In this document: piece by piece, positions 7,189 to 16,000 of the stretch
How positions within the stretch are numbered: position 1 is the stretch's first letter
Layout: every line of letters starts with the position of its first letter
Assembly (NCBI GenBank): GCA_937927755.1
Contig: CALBDB010000163.1
Span: 1 to 37,048, forward strand
Source of the DNA: an uncultured Lysobacterales bacterium
GTDB taxonomy: Bacteria > Pseudomonadota > Gammaproteobacteria > Xanthomonadales > SZUA-36
DNA length: 37,048 nt
Direction: 5' to 3'
Position numbers and translations under genes: made by a program
Notes under the pieces: model-generated
What the model was told of the DNA's origin: nothing
The model's input: the letters and a program-made list of their open reading frames with translations, nothing else
The model's database searches: none

Positions 7189-9453
7189 ATGAGCCGAGAA
7201 ACCATCGATCAATGCCGCTACCCGGAACACCGTGCCACGCTCAAATGCAATTTTCCGCAACTGGAAGACGTCTTTGACGACTGCATGGACGAGGCTGTCA
7301 AAAGCCTCTCCGGAGACGGCATCCAGGCATACCTGGAGGGCGCCTCGCTGGTCAGCATGATCGGCCGTGGCTTCGAGCCGGTACTGGTTTATCTGGAAGA
7401 AGTGCCACAAATTTGCCAACGGGTCGGCGAGCAGGCAGCCGGGCAAATTGCGCAATCTGTCTGGGACATCAGCCGCACACCCAATGGCGTATCGATCCTT
7501 TCATTCCTGCAGGCCCTGCCCTCTGCGGCCCGCCGCCTGCAAAGCAAAGGATCATTTGATCATTTTATTGAAATCGTCTTCGATTTCATGGAACGCACCA
7601 CGGGCTCCATCCACGGGCATCATACGACCATACCAAGCCCTGCACTCGCCGACCTGCTCGATAACACGGCCATATTGCTCGGCCAGATTTCCCTCGAGGG
7701 ACTTAAAAACTGGGTTGATTACGGTATCCGTTATTATTCAAGCCACCCGGAACGGCAAAAAGACTACTTTTCACTAAAATCGGCCGATTCCAGGGCCATT
7801 TTACAGCGCGAACGACACGGCACATTGTTCGCCGACAACCAACGCCGCCTCGATATGTATCTGAAGTCACTGTGGGATGAAAAGCAGCAACTCGTACCCT
7901 ACTCCACCGGCTTTGACGAGCGGCTAAAACCGCAGCCGTATTTTGATTCGACGGGCATGCGCATACCGGACGTTTGGGATGACAGCGACGCGGGTGTGTC
8001 CGGGCTGGACCGGTACCGGGCGACGCTGGCGCATATGTCCGCCCACCGGCGCTGGAGCGACAAGATCATCGTCGACAACTACAGTCCGTTTCAACGTGTC
8101 GGCATCGAATGCCTTGAAGACTGCCGGGTTGATACACTGGCCGGCAGAAAATTCCCCGGGCTGTACAAACTGTTCATGGCATTGCACCCGCAACCGTTTG
8201 AGGGTGCCTGCGGCGAGGAGAACGAATCCTGTATCCGCCATCGCCTGGCCATGCTTTCCTATGCCTGCATGAACCCGCACCACCAATATGAGAACAAGGA
8301 CATCATTGAATTCGCCAGACGTTTTCACACCATCATGCAAAAGGGCGAGTCCAGCCTGAAGGAGATGGCCGCACTGGCCGTGTCATTCATCGCCCGAACC
8401 CGCACGCAGGCCGATCAAAGTCCGAACATCCATTTTACCGATACCGATATCAGCTACCGGGATGACAATCGCCACCTGTGGATTTACATCGAAGAAAGCG
8501 ATGATGAGGAAATGTTCAACCGGGAGCGAGAGAAGTCCGTTGATGAAGAAACCCAGACCCTACCGCCCCGGCATTACCCTGAATGGGACTACCGGGCTAA
8601 AAATTACCGCCCCGACTGGGTGAGCCTTTATGAGAACCTGCACCCTTCCGGTGCAGCGCAGAAAATCGATGACCTGTTGAAGAAACATGCTGCCCTGGCA
8701 AAACAGCTTAAGCGACTGCTGGACTTACTCAAACCGCAAAATGCCGTGCGTGTCCGGTTCCAGGAGGAAGGCACCGATCTTGACCTTGACATTGCCATTC
8801 GTTCATTGATTGATTTTAAAAGCGGGGTGACCCCGGACCCGCGCATCAATATGAGCCACAGGCATGACGGGCGTAATATCGCTGTGACCCTTTTGCTGGA
8901 TCTTTCAGCATCCCTGGATGATATACCTGCAGGCTGCAAGCAAAGCATCCTTGAGCTGAGCCAGGAAGCCGTGGCCCTGCTGAGCATGGCAATCGATGAG
9001 TTGGGCGATCCCTTTGCCATTGCCGGGTTCTCGTCGAATACCCGTCACCAGGTCCGCTACCAGCACATCAAGGGTTTTAATGAAAAATGGGATTACGAGG
9101 TAAAATCCAGGCTTGCGGCAATCGAAGCCGGTTATTCGACCCGCATGGGTGCCGCCATACGCCACGCAGGCCATTATCTTTCCCACCAGCAAACCGACAA
9201 GAAATTGCTGTTAATCCTGACCGACGGAGAACCATCAGATGTTGACGCCGATGACGCGTTTTCATTGATCGCGGACACGGCCCAGGCCGTCAAGGAACTC
9301 GACCAGGCTGGCGTCTACACCTACTGCATCAACCTTGACCCGGATGCAGATGAATATGTGCAGGATATATTTGGAAACCAGTACACCGTGATTGACAGGG
9401 TTGAAAGCCTGCCGGAAAAACTGCCGCAGTTGTTTATGGCCCTGACAAAATAA
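7189..9453 (+). CDS. cbbO: RuBisCO activase adaptor CbbO (VWA domain)
   Basis: The 754-residue protein is the size expected for CbbO. A long helical N-terminal region (about 1-500) is followed by a C-terminal von Willebrand factor A domain with an intact MIDAS: Asp571, Ser573 and Ser575 in DLSAS, and Asp679 in TDGE. In characterised CbbQO systems this subunit binds the CbbQ hexamer and uses its metal site to dock on RuBisCO. A low-complexity acidic stretch (ESDDEEMFNRERE) lies near residues 438-450. It starts 18 bases after cbbQ with no visible ribosome-binding site, so coupling to cbbQ is likely. It is the last gene of the cluster. Confidence 0.93.
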   Translation: MSRETIDQCRYPEHRATLKCNFPQLEDVFDDCMDEAVKSLSGDGIQAYLEGASLVSMIGRGFEPVLVYLEEVPQICQRVGEQAAGQIAQSVWDISRTPNGVSILSFLQALPSAARRLQSKGSFDHFIEIVFDFMERTTGSIHGHHTTIPSPALADLLDNTAILLGQISLEGLKNWVDYGIRYYSSHPERQKDYFSLKSADSRAILQRERHGTLFADNQRRLDMYLKSLWDEKQQLVPYSTGFDERLKPQPYFDSTGMRIPDVWDDSDAGVSGLDRYRATLAHMSAHRRWSDKIIVDNYSPFQRVGIECLEDCRVDTLAGRKFPGLYKLFMALHPQPFEGACGEENESCIRHRLAMLSYACMNPHHQYENKDIIEFARRFHTIMQKGESSLKEMAALAVSFIARTRTQADQSPNIHFTDTDISYRDDNRHLWIYIEESDDEEMFNREREKSVDEETQTLPPRHYPEWDYRAKNYRPDWVSLYENLHPSGAAQKIDDLLKKHAALAKQLKRLLDLLKPQNAVRVRFQEEGTDLDLDIAIRSLIDFKSGVTPDPRINMSHRHDGRNIAVTLLLDLSASLDDIPAGCKQSILELSQEAVALLSMAIDELGDPFAIAGFSSNTRHQVRYQHIKGFNEKWDYEVKSRLAAIEAGYSTRMGAAIRHAGHYLSHQQTDKKLLLILTDGEPSDVDADDAFSLIADTAQAVKELDQAGVYTYCINLDPDADEYVQDIFGNQYTVIDRVESLPEKLPQLFMALTK

Positions 9454-9461
9454 GAAACGGT

Positions 9462-9539
9462 GCAGTAGCGACGTTGACGTTGCGATCAAGCCATGCAAAA
9501 CCCCGACCTATCGCGACCAGCTGCGCTGATCGCACCTGC
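9462..9539. repeat. REPIN-like pair of inverted REP palindromes
   Basis: Two imperfect palindromes lie head to head just after cbbO. The right one (9510-9539) starts ATCGCGACC and ends GATCGCACCTGC. The left one (9462-9490) resembles its reverse complement, starting GCAGTAGCGA. The right unit matches the single unit at 11909-11938 at 24 of 30 positions. The stem is GCGACCAGC against GCTGATCGC with a 3-base loop. The general form resembles the Pseudomonas REP ending GTAGGAGCGA. The left unit is more degenerate. Confidence 0.6.
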
Positions 9540-9576
9540 ATTTCCGTACAGTCTTTTCGCATTCGGCCCAAGACCA

Positions 9577-9607
9577 AATAAAAGAGGGATGGGTTACCCC
9601 ATCCCTC
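9577..9607 (-). terminator. Terminator of the multicopper oxidase gene
   Basis: GAGGGATGGG (9584-9593) and CCCATCCCTC (9598-9607) form a perfect 10-bp stem with a 4-base loop. Read on the minus strand, the stem is followed by TTTTATTT, so it ends transcription from the oxidase gene. On the plus strand it has no T tail, although it may still slow transcripts arriving from cbbO. Confidence 0.82.
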
Positions 9608-9638
9608 ATAACTCACTATAGGTAAAACAAAAACAAAT

Positions 9639-11756
9639 TTACAATGAATCGCAGACCGGTGCTCCTGCGTAATCTGCCAGGCCGGCGTCATTGCTGCTGA
9701 CCGAGGTCACACAGAATGTCAAATTGACCTTGCCCTTGGCGCTGTCGGTCGACTCAATGACCGTGCTGCCAGTAGCATCGGTTGTGCCGATGAGCGTCAC
9801 GCTGCTGATATCTCCACTGAACTCACCATGGACATCTGCACCTTCAACCAAGCCACCAAGATCGTCTGTGATCACCACCGTGGCCCTGCCGATCTTCTGA
9901 CCGCCGCCGATTCCCGAGGTGGAAACTGTGACCGTGTCCACCTGCACGCTGGTCGGCGAGCCACCGGACAGAGTCGTGGCGCTTGCCGTGTTGGAGTACG
10001 GCGATGAACCGTGTGTATTGCTGGCCTGAACCCGGTAGAACCAGGTCGAGCTTTCCGCTAAACCAGTATCGGAATAGGATGTCGTATCGGCTGATACGAA
10101 GTCAATGAATGTGAAATCTGTGCCATTGGCTGAAATCTCTATATCAAAGGTCGTTTCATCGTTCGAATTATCGTTCCACGACAGGTCAATCTGGCTTGAC
10201 GAGGCTGCTATTGCCGTTAAGTTATCAGGCGCTGATGGCGGATTGCCGCCGGGAATAACCGGATCGATATAATCAGTGTACCCGTGGCCAGCCGGGAAGG
10301 TCGGCGGACCCATGCCGCCCACGACATCCGTCCAGCCCATGGCGCCCTGGTCTTCATGCTCAAGGATATGGCAATGCATGATGGTACGCCCTTCGTAAAC
10401 TGTAGCATCCGGATGTGTTGAATCGAGATCGAAGCGAATCGCGCAATTATTGGCCACAACGTCGTAATACTCGCCGTCTTCATAGTCTGCGCAAGAGCCG
10501 TCAATCTGAACGTGGTAGATATGCAGATGGAACGGGTGGTTGCGCGCGCCTTTGAGCTGCCAACGCTGTAAGCCCGTCTGTTGATCGGCGTTTAGCCTGA
10601 AGGTTGGAACTTCACCGTCATATTTGGAACCATTGATAGTCCTGGCTCCCATATTGACGGATTCGGTATTGCCCACCGTTTCGTTCCTCAGGTCACGCAG
10701 ATAATGAGGACGCACTACAGACCATGTGGCCGTTTCGCCAATGCTCGTGTCGTAGGGTGACGGAGTGGGGTTGGCAGTACCATCTACCACTATCCTGGCA
10801 ACCTGTGTGCCACCAACAGAAATGCTTGATTCACCGCTGCAACGAACGGCCAGATCAGCGCGGGAAGCACCAGTAATCTTGATTGAGTTATCGGCCAAAA
10901 CCAGTGGTGCCTCCGTGCGCCAAACACCATCCCGGGCCATCAACGCAACTTCACAATTTGCGCCGATACTTACGGTATCCGGGATTGCATCACGATCTGC
11001 AAGCAGAATTCTAAAATGCTCCCAGGTATTCGGTGGCATGATCAAGTCACCGTTTACGTGTCCGTTGACGGTCCACGTGGGTGACAAAGTACCGGTGATC
11101 AAGGTGTCGCCTCCGGTTCCGGCGGCATCGGGGTCAAGATAACCGATCACGAGCGGCCTCTCGGTCATGGATGCTACGCTGGCCGGTATTCCATCGGCGC
11201 TGTCATCGATGATGATCAGACCAAACGCACCACCCGATACCTGCAGGAATGTCGAACCGTGGTGATGGGCGTGGTACCAGAACGTGCCGCCCATATGGTC
11301 AGGCAGAATCTCATAAACAAAATCCCCGCCAGCGCCGCCTTCAAAACTGCGGGTGACATCATCCCCGGGGGTTTCACCGGAAATATGTAAGCCGTGGGTA
11401 TGGAGGTTGCTGACGTTCGGGTCTTTGAAAACATTGTGTGCCGCCTCGGGGGCTTCATAAGGCAACCTGTTTCTGAATTTGAGTACGTAGGTATTACCGG
11501 GTGTCATGTGAATGGTTGGCCCGGGTATCGAATCACAACCACCTTCCTGCCGGTAAACACGCGTGGTAATGGTTTCACCACCGATGACCAGGTCCGCCTC
11601 CGCGATCTCCATCGTGCCGCTGAAGTGGTCTCCTTCATTGGTCCACTGGAATTTTTCGGGGTCGGAGATGCTGGCGGTGCCCAGGCATTGCTCGGCCAAT
11701 AAAAACGCGGGCCACATGGCGAAGAGCAGAATACATATTCTGATAACATTTTTCAT
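9639..11756 (-). CDS. Secreted multicopper oxidase with FN3 and Ig-like tail
   Basis: The 705-residue protein begins with a signal peptide (cleavage probably after Ala21). Cupredoxin domains follow with all four copper motifs: HTHG (119-122), WYHAHHHG (160-167), HPFHLH (407-412) and HCHILEHEDQGAM (461-473). Trinuclear-site histidines and the type 1 ligands His407, Cys462 and His467 are present. Position 472, where CueO and CotA have the axial methionine, is Ala, followed by Met473. A fibronectin type III domain (about 498-590) and a C-terminal Ig/invasin-like domain (about 600-705) replace a simple C-terminus. The start at 11756 was chosen over the longer frame (to 11828) because of AAGGGA and the signal peptide. 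The substrate (metal ion, phenol or other) is not readable. It has its own terminator and seems monocistronic. Confidence 0.88.
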   Translation of the reverse strand: MKNVIRICILLFAMWPAFLLAEQCLGTASISDPEKFQWTNEGDHFSGTMEIAEADLVIGGETITTRVYRQEGGCDSIPGPTIHMTPGNTYVLKFRNRLPYEAPEAAHNVFKDPNVSNLHTHGLHISGETPGDDVTRSFEGGAGGDFVYEILPDHMGGTFWYHAHHHGSTFLQVSGGAFGLIIIDDSADGIPASVASMTERPLVIGYLDPDAAGTGGDTLITGTLSPTWTVNGHVNGDLIMPPNTWEHFRILLADRDAIPDTVSIGANCEVALMARDGVWRTEAPLVLADNSIKITGASRADLAVRCSGESSISVGGTQVARIVVDGTANPTPSPYDTSIGETATWSVVRPHYLRDLRNETVGNTESVNMGARTINGSKYDGEVPTFRLNADQQTGLQRWQLKGARNHPFHLHIYHVQIDGSCADYEDGEYYDVVANNCAIRFDLDSTHPDATVYEGRTIMHCHILEHEDQGAMGWTDVVGGMGPPTFPAGHGYTDYIDPVIPGGNPPSAPDNLTAIAASSSQIDLSWNDNSNDETTFDIEISANGTDFTFIDFVSADTTSYSDTGLAESSTWFYRVQASNTHGSSPYSNTASATTLSGGSPTSVQVDTVTVSTSGIGGGQKIGRATVVITDDLGGLVEGADVHGEFSGDISSVTLIGTTDATGSTVIESTDSAKGKVNLTFCVTSVSSNDAGLADYAGAPVCDSL

Positions 11757-11908
11757 TTTAGTTGTCCCTTGCTGACAAAAAGATAATTGATTACAGTCGC
11801 CTTCCCATGAGCAACTGTCTTTAAGCATAGAACAAACTCCGACTTTTAGCTTTTATTTTTTAGCCTTGCATCAATAAATTTGCGGAAGCTGCGTGAAATG
11901 CCAAGGGC

Positions 11909-11938
11909 ATCGCGACCGGCTAGGCCGATCGCTCCTAC
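11909..11938. repeat. Single REP-like palindrome
   Basis: This is a 30-base unit in the same orientation as 9510-9539 and identical at 24 of 30 positions. The stem GCGACCGGC pairs with GCCGATCGC around TAG, with the same internal mismatch as the other copy. One stem pair differs between copies as G-C here and A-T there, which preserves pairing. It lies upstream of the oxidase gene, so REP units flank that gene on both sides. Confidence 0.6.
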
Positions 11939-12001
11939 GCTCATGCACCAATTTTTCAGCAGCGGCGCTCGCGTCATGATTGGACTAAAGACCCATTTTT
12001 A

Positions 12002-12030
12002 GAGACATCCATTGAACAAAACAGTAATAT
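12002..12030 (+). promoter_or_regulatory. Candidate promoter for tmRNA
   Basis: TAATAT at 12025-12030 is a fair -10, with GAGACA at 12002-12007 as a weak -35 and 17 bases between. Transcription would start a few bases before the mature 5' end at 12050, leaving a short leader for RNase P to remove. Confidence 0.35.
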
Positions 12031-12049
12031 AGCGCTCCAAGAAAGTACC

Positions 12050-12411
12050 GGGGGCGACCTGGCTTCGACGTGGGTCGTGAAACTCTAGGTGCATGCCGAG
12101 CTGCAGATAACTCGTAAAACTGATTGCAAACTTTTAGTTGCCAATGACGACAACTACGCACTAGCAGCTTAATAACCTGCCTTAGTGCCTTCCGCCCGAA
12201 GCGTGCCTGTGCGAGTCGGAGCCCGGGAGTCACCCAACACAGGACCGCGGTGAAGCACGCCTGGTGTGGATCCGTTAAAACTTATCCAGGCTCGTTGCTG
12301 GTTTTCCCTGCCGACCGGGTAGCCTTCAATTAAATTAATAGGACGGATAAGCATGTAGAGCCGAAAGCGAATCACTTGCGGACGCGGGTTCGATTCCCGC
12401 CGCCTCCACCA
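12050..12411 (+). ncRNA. ssrA: tmRNA (transfer-messenger RNA)
   Basis: The 362-base RNA rescues stalled ribosomes. GGGGGCG at the 5' end (12050-12056) pairs with CGCCTCC at the 3' end (12401-12407), with one G-U pair, to form the acceptor stem. A T-loop (GGGTTCGATTCCC) and an encoded CCA (12409-12411) follow. CTGGCTTCGACG near the 5' end matches the conserved D-loop region. The internal frame runs from GCC at 12140 to TAA at 12170-12172 and encodes ANDDNYALAA. It is a one-piece tmRNA as usual in gammaproteobacteria. Open reading frames over this region, including one with a WWRRRESNPRP stretch on the minus strand, are artefacts. Confidence 0.96.
12140..12172 (+). other. tmRNA proteolysis tag frame (ANDDNYALAA)
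   Basis: The resume codon GCC at 12140 is preceded by TAGTT, close to the E. coli UAGUC before its resume codon. Ten codons then give ANDDNYALAA, ending at TAA with a second TAA after it. The C-terminal ALAA is the signal known to be read by ClpXP. Only the Glu-to-Asp change at position 4 differs from the E. coli tag. Confidence 0.93.
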
Positions 12412-12418
12412 TATAACC

Positions 12419-12441
12419 AAACCACCGCTACGGTGGTTTTT
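12419..12441 (+). terminator. Terminator of ssrA (possibly bidirectional)
   Basis: AAACCACCG (12419-12427) pairs with CGGTGGTTT (12431-12439) around CTA, followed by further T to 12441. It begins 8 bases after the tmRNA CCA end. On the minus strand it could also end transcription of the DUF2784 gene, although the T tail there is weaker. Confidence 0.88.
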
Positions 12442-12454
12442 CATATAGCGAAAG

Positions 12455-12847
12455 CTAACCGACCCTGTGTGAGATGCGTTTTGATTTAGTCCGCATCCTC
12501 CGCCAGACCAGGGTGTAGATAATGACATTGATGAGTAAAACTGCCAAGCCGAGTTGGAGTTGCAACTCAGGAGTCAGTCCAGATGGGTAGACCAACGGCA
12601 CCAGGTAGTGATCAATAAAACCACTATCGTAACCGCTCCTGCCGGCTGCAGTCCGAAGATCGTTTTCCAGGTAGGTCAATGGGCAAATCCAGCCCTGAAA
12701 TTCAATTAGCATACCCCACAGGGCACATGGAATATGAAACCAGGCAAGGAGATGCCGCCAGAAAACGAGTAAACCACCAAATACGACAAACAGGATAAAT
12801 GTCGCATGCAAGAGCAATGTCAAGTCTGCAAGCAAAGCGTAGGGCAT
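12455..12847 (-). CDS. DUF2784 family membrane protein
   Basis: The 130-residue protein has hydrophobic segments at about residues 3-25, 38-55 and 98-120. It carries the family's typical text: LLHATFILFVVFGG, a tryptophan-rich region, ALWGMLIEFQGWICPLTYLEN and GFIDHYLVPLVYP. It is probably an inner-membrane protein; no activity is known to me. The frame continues upstream to 12970, but those residues are charged and unlike the family, so the ATG at 12847, where the first membrane segment begins, is preferred. No good ribosome-binding site is visible there, so the start is less sure than the gene. It converges on ssrA and shares its terminator region. Confidence 0.8.
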   Translation of the reverse strand: MPYALLADLTLLLHATFILFVVFGGLLVFWRHLLAWFHIPCALWGMLIEFQGWICPLTYLENDLRTAAGRSGYDSGFIDHYLVPLVYPSGLTPELQLQLGLAVLLINVIIYTLVWRRMRTKSKRISHRVG

Positions 12848-13009
12848 AGTTAAAAAGCCTGTGGGTAAACCATGATTTAACGCCTGTAAACGACAAATGG
12901 CAATCCGCTCTCTCCAGTAAGCAACCGTTATGCGAGTCCTCGTAAGTACCCTGACCTTTGCAGCCAGCAATTATTCGGAAAAAGAGTTAAAGCCCTTAAT
13001 TTCGGTTTA

Positions 13010-13042
13010 TAAACAAAAAGCGGGGACAAATGTCCCCGCTTT
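13010..13042 (-). terminator. Strong terminator after the large modular protein gene
   Basis: AAAGCGGGGACA (13017-13028) and TGTCCCCGCTTT (13031-13042) form a perfect 12-bp stem. Read on the minus strand, the stem runs into TTTTTGTTTAT. It lies about 20 bases past the stop codon of the gene ending at 13064. Confidence 0.9.
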
Positions 13043-13063
13043 CTGGTTGTGGCTACTTAAGAA

Positions 13064-16000
13064 CTACTTACAGGTCTGGTTACCTGCAGGTCCTTTACAC
13101 TTACCTGAACAGCACTGACCAGCGCTGGTGCAGGACTCGCCTTTTTGCAGTAACAGGCATGTTTCAGAAACGGAATCCAGCAGTTGCAACTGGAAGTCAC
13201 GGAACTCACATTGCCCCAGGCTGAAGCTTTCTGCAGCTTGCAAGCTACCCTCTTTTGCAGAGGCCTGGTAAGACGACTTCGGATTACTACCCGTAGTGTC
13301 TACTGCAGGCAGGGTTTCCTGATCCACGTGCCATGTCACCGTGTTTCCACAGATATTGGCACTTTGTGGCACCACATCAGTGAACTGCAGGTTGATCGGG
13401 CTCGGCGTCTTCTTGCCCTTGCTGCGGATCGTGATGTTATCCACTGAGTCCACTACCAGCGGCAAACCTGAACTGATGTCGGTGGTAAGAACGCGAATAC
13501 CACTCTGCGCTACTCCCTCACCACACAAGTCAGCCAGCCCATTACCGTCAGGATCATCACTTACAACCGTCAGCAAGCCAGTAAACTCATCTGGCGCCAG
13601 CGGATCGCCGAGGCTCTGTGGCGTGAAGCGCACCGTGACATCCAGTGTCTCTTCACCCGACGGCAATACGATCGGGAACACACTGGGCGACTGCACTGTG
13701 AATTCATCAACAGATGAAGCGGTGATCGAATCGATGGTCAATGGGCACAGACCGCTATTTCTCAGAACCGTGGTTCTTTCGGAATAACAACCCAGGCTTC
13801 CATCCAGATCCGTGACTGTCGCCGGGAAGGCAAAGTCACCAGTCAGACCGGTTGGATCGATCACCAGGTTCGGACAAGGTGAAGTGCCGCTGATATCGAC
13901 AAACTCCATCATCTCATCCGGATCATCACTGGTGACTTTCACCTGCGCTACCTCGGGTACGTCATTACACACCACTGGTGCATAACGGATCGGGTAATTG
14001 AAGTCGGCATCCGGGCTCAGTACCAATGGTAAATCGATATCTGATGGAAGGATGAAGGAACCACCCGGTGGAACCAGTTCGATATTGGAGATTTCCAGAT
14101 CACACATACCCTGGTTGAAGAGGGTAAGGTCAAGATCTGCAAAACCGTTTTTACAAACATTGCCGAAATTACCATCGTTCGCTATCGCCAGGTTGATATC
14201 CGGCGGTGGAACCACACCATTGACCGGTGTAGATACCGGTGCCAACGATGAGGAAGCGAGGTAGGTATGACTGGTGATATCGACCGTGGCGTCGCGTGTC
14301 AGCGGCGGTTCATTATCAAAGGCCGTCGGTGAGAAACGCACCGGTATCTGCAGCGAACTGGCGGGCGCGATAACCGTGCCATCGTTGTTGCCGGACGGAA
14401 TTACAAAGTCACCCGGCTGGGCGTTGGCACCAAGCGCAATCGACACCAGGTCGAGCTCCAGCGGACATGCGCCGTTGTTTTCAACTGTAAGGTTGATATC
14501 CTTGATATCGTCCGCACAGACATTGCTAAACGCACCACTGTCAGCAATAAACGTGCTGATCACAGCTTGCGGTGAATTACCCGTGAGATCCAACACCTCG
14601 GATGGCGTATCGGGATCATCCGAGTCAATGGTCAGCTCTCCTGCGGCCGCGCCGACATCACCAGTGGGGCTGAATTCGATATCAGCCGAAACCGATTCGC
14701 CGTTTTGCAGCGTGAATGGGAATGAGATGACCGTAGCAAATTCAAATTCAGAAGAACCGGAAGTGATAGCCGCATCGCTAACTATCAAATCGCACGCGCC
14801 GTCATTAAGAATGGTTAATTGCTGGGTATTGACATCACCAAGACAGATATCGCCATAGTCAGTATCCATTATGGTAACCAGGTTGGCCTCGCCAACCGAA
14901 GCATCTGCAGTAACCTCGATCGTCGGGCGATCCGGATCATCACTTGGTATGGTCAGTATGGCCGTACTCGGCTCACCCGTGGGTGTATAGGCCACCTCGA
15001 ATGGGAAACAGAAATCCGGGCTGATCGTAACCGGGTAGCCGGACGAAGGCACGGTAACCGCAAAATCTGCATTGTCGGAGGTGATCACGTCAACCTGCAG
15101 GTCGGCGCTCCCGGTATTGCATACTTGCAGATCCTGGTATAGCGGACCATCACCGGTACAGGTATCACCAAAATGAACATTGCCGGGAACCGTAATAACC
15201 GGAACGCCTAAATCACTGAGGTTGATCACCTCGAATAAAACACCGGGATTGTTGGCTGTATCCGGTGGCGGCAAACCGTCAGGCGCATTGGCTGAAGCCC
15301 AGGCGCTGAAGAGTTTTCCACCGGCACAGGCGTTACCGTTGTAATCGCCATATTTCGGTGAACCCCCGCCTCTCAGACAAAGTTCGGGGTTGCCGGAAGG
15401 CCCTGGATTTAGACAATTTGTAAACGTAATACCGTCATCATCACTGAAGTCACACCTTATGCCAGAATCAGGCGTTACATTTGGACTATCGCCATCTCCA
15501 CACTGGCCAGCCAACTGCGGCTGGTTAGGGCAGGCTTCTGCAGCGTTGGAATACTGGGTATCGGTATTACCCCAGCGGGTAAGACCCGGCCAACCGATAT
15601 CACACCAGTTATCCGGTACCTCGGAGAGTACAAATTCCTCCATTGGTACCAGGTCACCGCCGCTATCAAGACCGAGCCGTGCACCGTAATAGTCAGTGGT
15701 GTCAGTCGGGGCAGACATGCGTTGTTCGTACCAGGTGACAACGGCGTCACCACCCGTTGCACACAACCACGGCATGACACGCCGGGCGTCAACGTTTTCA
15801 TTTGCCCTTGCCACACGGCCAATACCATTCCAGGTGAAGCCACCATCAAGTGAGTCAAACACGATGATGTCTGAGAAGCCTGTATCGGTAGCGGCAGCTT
15901 CCGTGTTGACGACAACTGCGAAGTAAATGTGATTTGGATCGGTATCGTCAACAATCACCGTTTGACTTGTAGGATTCTGATCACAACGATCATGACCCGC

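Noticed and set aside
12380-12420. Genomic island attachment site at the 3' end of ssrA
   Set aside because: No second copy of the tmRNA 3' end and no integrase gene are visible in the window.
12169-12528. Minus-strand open frame across the tmRNA with a WWRRRESNPRP stretch
   Set aside because: It lies antisense to the acceptor arm of ssrA; this stretch is a known artefact of reading tRNA-like 3' ends on the wrong strand.
14274-14858. Serine-rich plus-strand open frame inside the large modular protein gene
   Set aside because: It is antisense to the repeated Ig-like modules, has low-complexity composition and no family resemblance; the minus-strand gene explains the open frame.
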